Below are positions 1 to 11,382 of a DNA stretch of 64,000 nt, one piece after another. Numbering within the stretch: the first letter of the stretch is position 1; every line of letters begins with the position of its first letter. Made by a program: the position numbers and the translations under genes. The DNA comes from Calliopum simillimum (Eukaryota; Arthropoda; Insecta; Diptera; Lauxaniidae): the NCBI GenBank assembly GCA_951812925.1, contig OX638370.1:122588897-122652896 (forward strand), read 5' to 3'. A model generated the notes under the pieces. The model saw nothing but the letters and a program-made list of their open reading frames with translations. It was not told where the DNA came from and did no database searches.

Positions 1-224
1 TAAGAAGAAGCAGCATTTGTTATCGCTGCAACCAGAGCAATTCAACCATGTTATTTTGCACAATTTGACAAGTTCACCACTAGAGCTTTTGTGTGGTGAA
101 TTTATGAGCTTTTTCTAAAAGATTTCTGCGCCAGAATTCCGAATGTCCTTCGGGAGTCCTTAAAAATCTTAGAAAGTAATTCTGACATGTATTCCGAAAG
201 ACTTTCCGCTGTCTTAGCCAGAAT

Positions 225-344
225 AGCCCTATAAGTCCCTCTCTGATATGCAAGCAATATAAAATAAATTTCATTAAATTAATTTTAATTCATTTTATTT
301 TGTCTACATATCAGAGAGGGACACAAATTATATGTACTAGGGCT
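225..344. repeat. Short imperfect hairpin
   Basis: AGCCCTATAAGTCCCTCTCT at 225 is answered by AGAGAGGGACA ... AGGGCT ending at 344. It may be a MITE fragment; no target duplication was seen. Confidence 0.4.
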
Positions 345-394
345 TAATACTCCCGAATTATTAATCTTGTACACCGAAACTACAATACCTGCTG

Positions 395-455
395 CTAGAT
401 TTGAGCGAAATCGGTACTAAGAAAATTTTCAGCTGGTACACTTGGCGTTTTTTCT
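395..455 (-). repeat. Fragment of the intron-3 MITE family
   Basis: GATTTGAGCGAAATCGG and AGCTGGTACACTTGGC match the terminal inverted repeat of the element at 59219-59821, so one end of a family member lies here. Confidence 0.5.
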
Positions 456-1399
456 TTCATAAGTAACACAAACATTTTTACGGTGTTCAATTAAAAGAGC
501 TTTTTATCCGAACACTACTTTTTGGTATAAGTTGAAAAAGCTTAATTTTTAACATTTTTTTAAGAGTTGTCAAACTAAATGTTATTGCATAGTTTTAGGG
601 GAAAAAATGCTAATGTAACAATGTTAACAAGCAAGATAATTATTTATTTTGTTTAATCGACTTTTATTATGCAAGGGTATGAATCCGCTTAACATTGAAG
701 TTTGCACTCATAATAAGGTACATTCATTTAGCTTGCAAGATATAGGTGACTTAAGCTATGGTTCTATAGCTCTATCCGGATCATAAGTTGCAACTTTGTT
801 TAACAAATTATCCATAAATCATGCAGCAATATAACTTTCCATAATAATACTTACATAACAGGCACCAATTTTGGCTAAGTCGATCCAGTTTTTAAATTGC
901 GTTATTGACGCTTCATTTCTTTTTGACAATTACGAAGAAAGCAAATTGATAAAACTGGCTTATAAGCCTAAGCAACTCATAATAAAAATTGATCTCGACG
1001 AAGAAAGAAAAAATTTATGAAAAAAAGCAACAAAAGGGCAGATATGACCAAATTAAGTTGTGCTGTGGCCAAATTAGATTTCATTTAAGCAACAAGTACA
1101 ACAATAAAAGTTTAGCAATAACAGCTGCACTCAAAATTAAAAATCTTATGGTTTCGCGTTACAACGCCAAAAATACGAAAAATCTCATGATAATGGAAAT
1201 AAAAACTTTTGCAGTGTTTTTTTTTTTCTTTTTTTTTGTAGCGCTGCCAAGTAGCTTGGGTCAAAGAAAAATGTAAAACTGTAAAAATCTAAAGATTCAC
1301 ACAATTAAAATCAATGAAATGTAACTGATCTACACATCCAGCGTGTTGTTAGTGCTGCCAACTGTAGCTTCATTCATTCATATGCGCATGTGCTGTTAC

Positions 1400-1877
1400 T
1401 AGGGATGCCAATTTTTGGGCCTTTTGGCGATCCCGGGATTATAAAATTGCAATTCCGGAATCCCGGAATTTTTCGGAATTAGGTGTGATTTTTATTTTGA
1501 CATTAAAAGCACACGTTTTTGTTTGAATATAAGATTAAATATATTAAAATGTTCAACTCATATTAAACAGTCAATTGTTTTAATTTAAATTTTCATTTTT
1601 TTAATAAAAATTAACAAGAAAATATAGAAAAAACAAACATGAAAATTAAATTTACTAACAATTCATAAGCTAACACCATATTTATATCGATACATCCAAC
1701 GCAAAAGTTGGTAACTCAAGTTACCAATAGTACAATGCTTCATTCAATAGAAAATAGCAAAATATTTCATATTTTTGATAAAAAATTGCTTCCAATTAAT
1801 CCCGGGATTTGCATTGACTAATCATGGAATTTTCGGGACATAAAAAAGGTCCCGGGGTCCCGGGATTCGCATCGCTA
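1400..1877. mobile_element. hAT-like MITE, 478 bp
   Basis: Ends TAGGGATGCCAAT and the complement of TTAGCGATGCGAAT, with CCCGGGATT-rich subterminal parts on both sides (GATCCCGGGATT left, GGTCCCGGGGTCCCGGG right). Flanks GCTGTTAC (1392-1399) and ACGGTTAC (1878-1885) agree at 6 of 8 positions, fitting an old 8-bp hAT duplication. No transposase inside. It carries at 1684-1728 a piece of the ATCGATAC element family also present at 47.6-48.2 kb. Confidence 0.65.
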
Positions 1878-2812
1878 ACGGTTACCATTCGTTTTATGGG
1901 ATTTGCGTTATTCTTCAGTTGTGTGTATGCAGTAAATTAGGAAGACAGTGAGTCAATGAGTCAGTAAGTCAAAACAATGGTGCCGTGTTGACTTTCAACA
2001 TTTTTTTTTTTTTCATTTTCATTTGTTAGTTTTAAGCTGACATTATCTTAACTGTGGCTGTTATGAAAATTTAACTTGCCTCAAATGCAACTTCAACGAC
2101 TTAAGCGATGCGGATCTTATTTAATGTGAAAAACCCAGTGAGTAAATAATGAACAAATATGTTTATTATTTAATTCGTCTTCATCAAATAGGATATGATA
2201 GACTGATGCAAAAACAACAAATACATTTTTCAATATTGTAATAAAAATGCAATGTGAGACGTTGTAGTCAGAATAATAATAATAATAATGCTTATAGCAC
2301 ACGGTGTTGAAACGACAGATTTAAATAAAATTTCAAATTACCAATTTTTTTTTGATTTTATATTGTTAGTAGGTTAATTCTATGAAGAACAGTGCAAATT
2401 TCAAAATAATATATGGAGCACTTTTCAAAAAATTTAAAAAATTCGAAATTTTTAAATTTTTGTTAAGTTTTTTACTAAAACGAACAACATTTTTATTTAC
2501 AAAACAACCCAACAAACAAAAACGTTTGGAAAATAACTTATTATACGCTTATTGAAGCAAACATTTCGTTTGGAAATTAACTTGCAAAATGTTTGGAAAT
2601 TCTTGAATTCTAATTATTTAATAATCGAAACTGGACCCTTCATAGCAAGCTTGTGAAAATCATTTGGAGCAAGCTTTTTATAAATGTTTTTATACAATAT
2701 TTTCCAGATTTTTTTATTCAATATTTTTAAATTGTTTTTTTAACTTTTCAATTAACATTTTGTTAGTTTTTATTATGTTCATAAAACAATGTTTTCCAAA
2801 CATTTTTATGTT

Positions 2813-3179
2813 TAATTAAAAATAAAAAAAAGTTTATGTTTGCTGAGAATCGAACCTATCTATGACCTCCAAGTTATGAGTCGACAATCTTATCAACTGA
2901 CCTAACGTGCCAGTTATGATTCAAATGCCTTGTATTTTACTAAGCTCGATAAGTCATTGAAAAAATAAAATAAAAAATTTTTCGAATGTTTGGAAAACGG
3001 TTATTGAAACGTTTGAAAATAAATAATTTTCCAATTGTTGATTTTAACTTTGCAAATCAATTTTAAAAATAATAAAAAAATAATATTTTCCAAACGTTTG
3101 AAAATTGGTTATGAAAACATTTGAAAATTAACTTTTCCCAAGCTTAAAAATTGAAAAGGTTATAAAATTGTTGGTTGGG
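2813..3179. repeat. 367-bp tandem repeat, unit 1
   Basis: Almost identical to 3180-3546 (one C/T difference noticed in the TTTCCAAACG motif), so the duplication is recent. Each unit carries a tRNA-like sequence and several copies of a TTTGGAAAA/CAAACGTTTGAAAA motif. Confidence 0.9.
2841..2915 (-). pseudogene. tRNA-like sequence (Met/CAT-like), copy 1
   Basis: Read on the minus strand this looks like a tRNA gene body: an A-box-like TTAGGTCAGTTGATAAG, an anticodon-loop-like CTCATAA and a B-box GGTTCGATTCT at normal spacing, then TCAGCA. The acceptor, anticodon and T stems do not pair properly, so it is not a functional tRNA; a tRNA-derived pseudogene or SINE head is more likely. Pol III boxes may still be active. 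Confidence 0.55.
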
Positions 3180-3546
3180 TAATTAAAAATAAAAAAAAGT
3201 TTATGTTTGCTGAGAATCGAACCTATCTATGACCTCCAAGTTATGAGTCGACAATCTTATCAACTGACCTAACGTGCCAGTTATGATTCAAATGCCTTGT
3301 ATTTTACTAAGCTCGATAAGTCATTGAAAAAATAAAATAAAAAATTTTTCGAATGTTTGGAAAACGGTTATTGAAACGTTTGAAAATAAATAATTTTCCA
3401 ATTGTTGATTTTAACTTTGCAAATCAATTTTAAAAATAATAAAAAAATAATATTTTTCAAACGTTTGAAAATTGGTTATGAAAACATTTGAAAATTAACT
3501 TTTCCCAAGCTTAAAAATTGAAAAGGTTATAAAATTGTTGGTTGGG
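3180..3546. repeat. 367-bp tandem repeat, unit 2
   Basis: Second copy of the preceding unit at an exact 367-base offset. Confidence 0.9.
3208..3282 (-). pseudogene. tRNA-like sequence (Met/CAT-like), copy 2
   Basis: Identical second copy, carried by the 367-bp tandem repeat. Confidence 0.55.
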
Positions 3547-3554
3547 AATATCTA

Positions 3555-3687
3555 ATGGATTTTTTTATTGTATCAATACTTCTTTTATACATTTATATAT
3601 ACGTATATATGCATATATATACATTTTACATTTATATATACATATATAAATGTATAAAAGAAGTATTGATACAATAAAAAAATCCAT
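3555..3687. repeat. 133-bp near-perfect palindrome with TA-rich centre
   Basis: TGGATTTTTTTATTGTATCA on the left is matched by its complement ending at 3686; the centre is (ATAT)-type microsatellite. It is nested in the 1.58-kb element. Confidence 0.85.
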
Positions 3688-3884
3688 AAGATGTTCGTTT
3701 TAGTAAAAAAATTAACAAAAATTTAAAAATTTCGAATTTTTTAAATTTTTGAAAAAAAGTGCTCCATATATTATTTTAAAATTTTCACTGTTCTTCATAA
3801 AATTAACCTACTAACAATATAAAATCAAAAAAAAATTGGTAATTTGAAATTTTATTTAAATCTGTCGTTTGAACACCGTGAGCA

Positions 3885-4857
3885 CTTTCAAAAACATTTC
3901 GGTTAATAACAACTCTGCAGATAAGAGTTTTCTTCTCATTTCTTTTAAGGAACATTTTATTTTTAAAAACAGATGTCTGTTAGTTCCGCATATTAATTTT
4001 GCCACACATGAAAGGTATTTTTTTATTTATGATATTAATTTTATAGAAAACTAAAAATTTGGCACTTCAGCTCAATTATTTTTAAGGATGATAATATTAT
4101 TAAATATCGTGTTTATACAAAATATTTTTAGTATTTCTATTGTGGTTTTGATATTTTTAGAGTTTACATTTGATATGAGTTCAGGTAGTATGATATTATT
4201 CTATAAGTTGATTTGGGTTCTATTGATAAAGTTGCAGCTATTGATAATGTGGGTTATTGTGAGAGTGTGGGGAGCAGATATTACAGATCGGAGGTTCAGT
4301 GTTTTTCATGATGTGTCGTTTTGTAAGCAGTGTGTGGCCCAAACGTAATCGGATATATTTTTGTAAATGAATTCTGGGATCGAAAGTTATGCTATTTGTT
4401 AAGAAATTAAAAGGGTTGAAATCCTACATATGTAAACTTTATGTCTGAAGTTTAGTGTTTAGTGGGCTATTTTACAATAAAAAAAAAATGTTGCTATTGG
4501 TATGATCTTGCACTAGATTTTATGAGTAAGCAATTGTCTTGAGTATAATATTAACACTTTAATATGATAATATTTTTTTATTGTTGACTTTACACTCGTA
4601 TTAAATTATGATGGGAACTCGAGGTTTTGAGTGGTGTGAGTGAAAAGTCACCAGCAAACTTTTGAAATTTAACTCAGTATAAATATTTTTTTTTTTTTTG
4701 ACTTCCGAATTTAATCAAAGCAAAAAAAATTTGAATAAATTAATTGAAATGTGTTTTTAATGCATTAATGAAGTGTTACACTAGAAATGCTGCTTATGGG
4801 TGGGAGTATGAATTTTTCCTTGATTCCCCATACAGTTAGTTGATTAATATGTATGTC
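3885..4857. other. No gene seen
   Basis: AT-rich. Open frames at 3869-4054 and 4088-4348 have no recognisable domain and are not supported as genes. Confidence 0.5.
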
Positions 4858-5342
4858 AAATGGGGTTTTCAGTCCCTAATAAACCCAAATTGTCAAGTTT
4901 TTTAATGTGAAATGGTTACACATTCTTTCCACTTCATAGTTGCATCTATAAAAAACAAGTTCCTACTCCTCTGCCACCTCCAAGTCATATTACTAAATTT
5001 TTAAATTTTAACAGTCGGAATAATGCTGCGATGTTTTGCCTTTCCCCACACTATAGCAAGTCCATCGTTGTAAGACCACATCATACTCGTTTTATCTTAA
5101 AATATGACATCGTATTATAATGATGGACTGGTTATATTGTGGCAAAAGGCGTTATAATCCTTAGAAAACTGCAACATTATTCCGACTGTTAACATTGAAA
5201 AATTTAGTATTTTGACTTGGAGGTGGCAGAGGAGTAGGAACTTGTTTTTTATAGACGCAATTATGAAGTGGAAAGAATGTGTAACCATTTCACATTAAAA
5301 AACTTGACCATTTGGGTTTATTAGGGACTGAAAACCCCATTT
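4858..5342. mobile_element. 485-bp foldback (palindromic) element
   Basis: The two halves are inverted copies centred near 5100 (AAATGGGGTTTTCAGTCCC left, GGGACTGAAAACCCCATTT right), with arms of about 220 bp. Includes CTCCTCTGCCACCTCCAAGT and its complement. No coding capacity. Confidence 0.85.
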
Positions 5343-5379
5343 CAAATTCTAACAGCGTAATGATCAAAAGCAATTGAGA

Positions 5380-5640
5380 CTATGGTGCGAATGTGGCTTC
5401 AGTTTAACTGTGACAAAGTGATGGATGCATTAGTCCAAAGACCCGACAATAATCCTATCAAAAGTTTGTGGGTGTATTTAAAGAAAAAGTTCGCTAAAAG
5501 ACAACCAAATACCGAACTACTTTTGAAAATACAAAATTGGGAAAGACTGAGCAATTACAACCTGAAAAAGTTGGTTCCTTCTATGTAAAAACGCCTACAA
5601 TGTGTGGAAGATGCTTTTGGTGGTCATTCAATGATGGCCT
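5380..5640 (+). pseudogene. Tc1-family transposase C-terminal fragment
   Basis: The frame reads ALVQRPDNNPIKSLWVYLKK followed by FAKRQPN, a degenerate form of the Tc1 C-terminal catalytic signature (SPDLNPIENLW...LK...) with the third catalytic acidic residue in the PDNNPI motif. After the stop at about 5586 the sequence still reads CVEDAFGGHS, the usual Tc1 tail. The N-terminal part and the other two catalytic residues are missing, so it is a relic. Confidence 0.75.
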
Positions 5641-5894
5641 AAGCAAGGAATATACTAAAAATTTAATATAAAAACATTTCTTTTTATTTGTGTAAAGCAA
5701 TTCTTGACACTTCAAAAATCTAGTACTATTTGTTTTTGTTGATTTTTTCTTTATTTTGCATTGAGTTTGCAAATTTTTTTTTCACGAATCCTTTTTAAAT
5801 ATAGTAAGCAACTATTATTCATAAAAAAAAGTTTGACAGAAATGTAAGAACTACGTTTTTTTTGCTTCATAAGTTGAAAATTTGAATTAATTTT

Positions 5895-5923
5895 CAATGT
5901 GAAAAGCATTTCTTGACATACTG
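5895..5923 (+). repeat. Probable right inverted repeat of the Tc1 relic
   Basis: AAAGCATTTCTTGACATACTG followed by TA looks like a Tc1-type terminus (CAGTATGTCAAG read inward) with its TA target. I could not find the left partner. Confidence 0.4.
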
Positions 5924-5929
5924 TATATC

Positions 5930-6984
5930 AAAGAAACGTATGTATGTATGTTTTATTTAGTCTGCAAACTTTCATAAAAAAAAAACTCGAAAAGTCACCA
6001 AAGTCAACGAACTATATCAAATTCGAATGTGAAAAATTCGCAAGCATCATTTCGAATTTCAAGGTAAGAAAACCCTTCTATTCTATAAAGAAAATTGCGT
6101 TGTCTTTATGAAGTGCCGAAACACAAACGCTTACATAATTGTCGCAGTTCATTTATTGATGTCACCCTCTACACTCTACGTAGTCATCATAATGGTTATT
6201 GGTAATTTATGCCATTTATCTTATGATTGTCAGTAAATCAAAGTGTCTGTTAAATATTAACATACATATGTACGTAATGTCAAACTGTAATTCTTCTTAC
6301 AAACATTCTGACATCACTTTTTGCAAACGCAGTCATTCATGTAGTCGATGATTTTAGGAGTACTACCTTTGGTAATTGTAACAAAGTTGGTTTTGCTTTG
6401 GTTTGTTTTTTATGGTCGTAAATCGTTCAAGGTAATCGGTGTTACTAATTAATTGGCAGTAATAATGGCAACAATTTTGAATTAAAAATAAAAAAAAAGT
6501 CCCCACTTCGCATTTAAGGCAATACGCGTGTTCTTTATGCAACATTCTAAAAATTCTTCAATAACGACAATCATCTTCATCATTTTGTGCTGATTTTGCT
6601 CTTCATTTATTTTGTTGATAATCATTTTTGATCGTTACTTATGATTCTTTGATCTTTGAGCGGTTGTTGTCAACTTTGAGTTTTTTTTTTTTTTTTTAGT
6701 TTTGAAAGTTAAGTGCTGCTATTGTCGTAAAAAATTTATTATAATTTTTCTTGTTTTTTGTTTTTTTATTGAAATGTCATTTTTCATTTTGACATTTTTG
6801 GTTTGTATTAATAGCAGTATTGTTCCTTTAGTATCAACAATTAATATTTTAAGATATTTGTTATGCTGCTATTGTCGAAACTTCATTCATTTGCTGCATG
6901 CGGGCAATTTCTAAAAACTTGTTGCCGACGATCAAATAAATACAATATTGCAAAATTTGGTTATGTCAATTTTGTATCAGAAAT
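5930..6984. other. No gene seen
   Basis: AT-rich intergenic DNA with poly-T runs; TGCTGCTATTGTCG occurs twice (6715 and 6863). No supported gene. Confidence 0.5.
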
Positions 6985-7262
6985 GGATATCAAAATGATA
7001 TACAAATTTTGTATATCATTGATATACAATTTTTGTATATCATTTTGATATCATTTTTTGATATCATTTTGATATCTTTTTTTGATATCATTTTGATATC
7101 TTTTTTGATATCATTTTGATATCTTTTTTTGATATCATTTTGATATCTTTTTTTGATAACATGGTGATATACAAAAAGCGTTACATTCCGTATATCACTG
7201 TGATATCCTTTTTTTGTCAAAATTTTGTATGTCACTGACAAATTTTTGATATCATTTTGATA
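6985..7262. repeat. GATATC-rich minisatellite
   Basis: Repeats of a unit close to TTTTTTGATATCATTTTGA with many GATATC palindromes and TACAAAATTTTG variants at the ends. It drives the lysine/isoleucine-rich minus-strand frame at 6990-7241, which is not a gene. Confidence 0.9.
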
Positions 7263-8782
7263 TATTTTTTGGTCAGTGTTTCCTCACAAAGAACTGTATC
7301 AATTGACTGCGATACTTTGCGATGATGGCTTTGATTTTTACAACTTTCTAGATTCTTGAAATTCTTTCTCACACAACCTTTTTCAAATGGCCTTTTTCTG
7401 TCTATTTCTTTTTACTTGTTCTCGTTAGCTACGGATTTCTGGTGGAGTTTCAAGAGTAAATGAAAGGAGTGTCTCACTTTCCTGATGAACACAGCGAAGG
7501 CCATACAAATGATTACAATTTTCTCAACGATTTAGTTGGGGCTTCTGATGAATACAATTGGGCTTAAAATTATTATTTTTGTCATGAAGATTCATGCATC
7601 ACTTCCTTTGGCAGCATTTTTTAATAATACTTATAGAATCGTTATCTACATCAAATAACAGAGTAATATAAGCAAATCAATAATTTTGTAGCAATCATTT
7701 GTTCATGCCGAAAAATTTCAAAAAATTTTGTTACAAAAAATAGCAATATTTCATGCATACCAAATGTGTACGAATATTGTAATAATTTTTGAATAAAAAA
7801 TCACATCACCAAATTATCTACCAAAATTACTCATATCTTAAATCCATCAAAATCAACATATAACCGCGTATTTGCGGTTAGAAGTTACTTTCGCATGGCC
7901 AGTTTTTATGAACACATATTGTCAGATGTCATTAAAATACCAAGGAGAAATAGCCAACTCTTGCCCGAACGGGTGGCAAAGTTAAATTTTTTTTTATTTT
8001 GTTGCAACTGTTTGTCAAAAGCAACTAATAAATTACCAAAATGATTGAATGACTGAATAAAATTTAAATTAAAAAAAACCAAAAATATTACACATTTTTA
8101 ATTGCATACAAACAAATGAACAGCAACAACAGCGTATAAAGCAAAGGCACATGTTGCCGCAACATTTCCATGTTGCATTGTGTATTGTTGTAGATGCGAA
8201 TAGTTTTGAGTGCTGCTTTTTTTCATGATCATTGACACACTGCGGTGATGTTGCATTTACGATTGATTTGTTGCACTTCTGCGGTGCTGCGCCAAAGATT
8301 TAGTTACAAATTGCAATGTTTTTTTTTTTTTTTTGATTTCAGTCTGCAACGCTGATATCAGATAGAAAAGCAGTAGCGGACGGGCTGACGACGGTATTAA
8401 GAGAAACCGCATGCTGCGGGGCATCTTCATTGAAGTGAATAGAAAAATGTTGCGACATTTTTGTGCGATTAATTAAAGTGAAGGACACGTGCACATTCGC
8501 TGGCAGTTGGCGCATGTTGGTCTACGCGCTGCTTGAAACGAGTCGAAGTGATGAGTGGTGAAGAGCAAAATATGTACATTTGATTTTTATGTTGTTTTTG
8601 ATCTTGTCCCCACAGCAATTAATGCCAATTTAGTTTTAGAAGCAACAAACATTTAATGTGCAACTTAACGAAATTTACAATTGAACGTGTTAAAGTGTCA
8701 GTTTGTTTAAATTTAAATTTTTTTGTAAATTATTTAGAATGACTTGCTATAAGCCAAAAATTTCTTAAGTGCGCCATCTAAC
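7263..8782. other. No gene seen
   Basis: Intergenic, AT-rich, somewhat more GC near 8100-8560 (AACAGC, GCTGCG runs). No open frame of note and no repeat boundary found. Confidence 0.5.
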
Positions 8783-9021
8783 TGCCATAACTAAATTGGA
8801 GCGTTCGCATTATTTTACTGTCAAAAATTTCTCATGTACATTTCCAATTTTGACAAAGCGTTATGGAGTGAAGTTAGCTGCAGAAAAGTAAAAAAGAAAC
8901 AACATTATGATTTTAACAAACAAATGACTTCAACGCAACGCTCTTTATTTCGGTATGGCTCTTGTCGCTTTTGTGTAACGTTAAATAACGCAACGCCTGA
9001 CGCTCCAATTTAGGTATGGCA
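8783..9021. mobile_element. MITE, 239 bp
   Basis: Inverted ends TGCCATAACTAAATTGGAGC and the complement of TGCCATACCTAAATTGGAGC. The internal part has GCAACGC motifs. Flanks are TA-containing, but a clean duplication could not be fixed. Confidence 0.65.
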
Positions 9022-9575
9022 TAAAGAAATTAAACGTAAAAAAACCTTTAAAAAAAAAAAAAAAATTGTTCTAAGATATTAAGCATAGACCAGGGAATAA
9101 TGGTTTCTGGCAAGATTTAACTAAAACTGATCTGATGAGGCTATATTCATGTTTATATATGAAAATATATAAATATGTATGTGGAAGTAGCCGAAACATA
9201 TGTAATCAATTTCCATGTTAACACTTGCTTTCGTCTGTTGTTGAAAAATTGCAAAAATGACTGTTTAATTAGTTCAATATAAAATTATCATGGTGTTTTT
9301 TTTTGGACCAAAATTTTTAATTTATTATTGAAAATCCCTATTTCAAATAGGTGCATCAAAATTAAGCAACTTCTCATATAAAATAAAATATGTGGGCACT
9401 CTTCACATGTGTAGGAACTATATCACAGAAAAAAAATTGGGGTATTCGATATGGATTCTAAAGTTATTAGCAATATAGTGATGCCCTGCAAGATTTTTTC
9501 AGTAGAAGAGAAAAAGATGGCATCATACGAATAAAGTGTATATAGCCATAAAATGCGTTTTTTTATTTTATTGTA
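9022..9575. other. No gene seen
   Basis: AT-rich intergenic DNA without recognisable repeat ends. Confidence 0.5.
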
Positions 9576-9840
9576 ATTATGGAAAACATCAAAAAAAAAA
9601 ACATCCAACGGAAAATATCTAAAAAAAAACCTCAAAAAAAACAGACATCCAATAAAAAATATATCCAAAAAAAAAAAAAATGCCCAACGTTCATTTTCCA
9701 TGAAAATAATTGACTCAATTTAATAAAATCGATGATTTTTATTAGGACTTTTTTTTGGTTATTTTTTTTTTGAATGTTTTTTTTTTTTTGGATATTTTTG
9801 AGTGGAGTCGAAATTCGAAGTAACACATACCTGCCGATAG
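9576..9840. repeat. Low-complexity foldback with AACATCCAA / TTGGATATTTTT motifs
   Basis: A-rich left half (ACATCCAACGG, ATATCCAAAA) faces a T-rich right half (TTTGGATATTTTTGAGTGG). The right edge TGGAGTCGAA ... ACCTGCC resembles 54110-54160 in the cuticle intron (TGGAATCGAATCG ... GGCAGGTATGGATC). Open frames here come from the homopolymers. Confidence 0.5.
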
Positions 9841-10669
9841 ATCCAATTTTTAAAACTGTCTACCTCGTCAACCAAGCTTTATACTCAAAAGTTAGAAGGT
9901 CTCTTAAAAATGATATCTGCATCATATTTTTTTTTTCGTTCCGAGAAAAAGCAAATTAGCACTATTGATCTTCCTAGATGCGTAAAAAATAAAGACTATG
10001 TTCTTGCAAAAATTTTAGAGTTAGAATAATGTAGTAGTACCTGGAGACCGATCCCTGCTCGGTCAATAATCTGATCTTATTATTTTAGTCGATGTTTTTA
10101 TTCATAGATATTTTTTTGTGATGAAATTCGTATCTTTTCACCCCCAATTTTCATTCTTTCAAATGATACATTAACCGATGAGAGTACTAATAAGAAAAAA
10201 CTCGGAAAGTATCGAATGGTATAAAAAAATATCAGAAACTCAAAATTTTTTGGTGAAATAAAATGCCCTAAAAAAATAAATCGGATATGCCACATACCCA
10301 AAGTATTACATCTTTGCATGGGGCTGAAATATCTTATCTTCAAACAATCTTAACCTGGAAAGTAAGACCCCTATAAGAAAAATTCGAAAGAATATTTTGG
10401 TAAGGAGGAGTGTGGCTATACGGCGCCATTAATAAAAAAGAATTTCACCTTTTCTTGTAGCTACGCTGAAAGACTGAACACAGCGTTTTCTTCAACTTCA
10501 AGCAAGGATATTTCAAAATCATGCAGGTATAATTATACCTATCATTATAATGATAGTTCTGCTAATGAAGACGGATTCAGTGTCAAAAAGTACAAAAGAC
10601 TGCATATAAGAAACAAAAAGTTCATTCCATTTTTTTTGTGACTGAGTTATTAACCAATATGTATTTTTA
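9841..10669. other. No gene seen
   Basis: Intergenic. The minus-strand frame at 10098-10343 has no family signal. Confidence 0.5.
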
Positions 10670-11382
10670 TTTTGGTAAAAAGTGGGCGTGGCAACTATTG
10701 AACAACGCCCACTTTTCGTTATGCTTTAGATACCTATGATCCTGACCCTCATACCAAATTTCATTAAAATATCTTGTAACAATTGCGAGAAATAGCATTC
10801 AACGTATTTTGCTTGTATGGGAGATTCCACGCGGAACGGCGATATATCGCCCACTTTTAGATCAGAGGTGCCTTATAGCAAGTAGACTCCCCACAGTTAA
10901 TTTCAGAATGATTGCTTTATTAGTTTTCTTTTTATAGCGTATTATTTTTTTGTGGGCGGTGTCACGCCCTTCAACATAACGGCATATCACATATTAATCC
11001 ATGTTTGCAGAGGTAGCATCTTCTAAATTTTCATCAAAATTGTTGGAGTCGTTATCGAGTAATATTGTATTAAATTAAAATTTTCAGTGGTTAAAAAGTG
11101 GGCGTGGCACTTCTTCGATCCCGCCTACTTTTTGTCAATTAGAAGACATTGATAGTCAGTAGCTGTGTACTAAATTTCATCAAAGTATCTTTAATGGTTT
11201 GGAAGTTATGACTGGATCAAATTTAAAATTTAGGGCGGTGCCACGCCCCCTAGTAGGCAATTATAAAAATAAAACCTTGTTTATTCTCTAATTTACGCTA
11301 GAATGAATCTTTTTCCAAAGTTTCATTAAAATCGCTGAATCCGTTCTCGAGGAAAAGGAACATATACATATATTTATACGTA
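10670..11382. repeat. Dispersed repeat with AAAGTGGGCGTGGC boxes
   Basis: AAAGTGGGCGTGGCA (10678 and 11095), CGCCCACTTTT and GGGCGGTGTCACGCC / GGGCGGTGCCACGCC boxes alternate with CAAATTTCAT-AAA-TATCTT segments at about 200-bp spacing. This style is common in fly intergenic repeats; I do not assign a class. Confidence 0.5.

Larger units (their letters stand above)
1..1390. other. No gene seen; AT-rich intergenic DNA
   Basis: Only the hairpin at 225-344 and the MITE end at 395-455 are recognisable. The reading frame at 989-1276 has homopolymer-driven content (Phe run) and no family signal. Confidence 0.5.
2300..3880. mobile_element. 1.58-kb DNA element with ~190-bp inverted repeats and CAC termini
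   Basis: Left arm 2300-2490 and right arm 3693-3880 are near-perfect inverted copies, starting CACGGTGTT. The flanks AGCA (2296-2299 and 3881-3884) are a likely 4-bp target duplication; a shift by one base would make it AGCAC. CAC termini are typical of Transib and Chapaev-type (CMC) transposons, but no transposase is left to decide. Inside are two 367-bp direct repeats and a 133-bp palindrome. Confidence 0.75.

Noticed and set aside
6990..7241. Minus-strand frame of repeated MISKKDIK
   Set aside because: Direct translation of the GATATC minisatellite.
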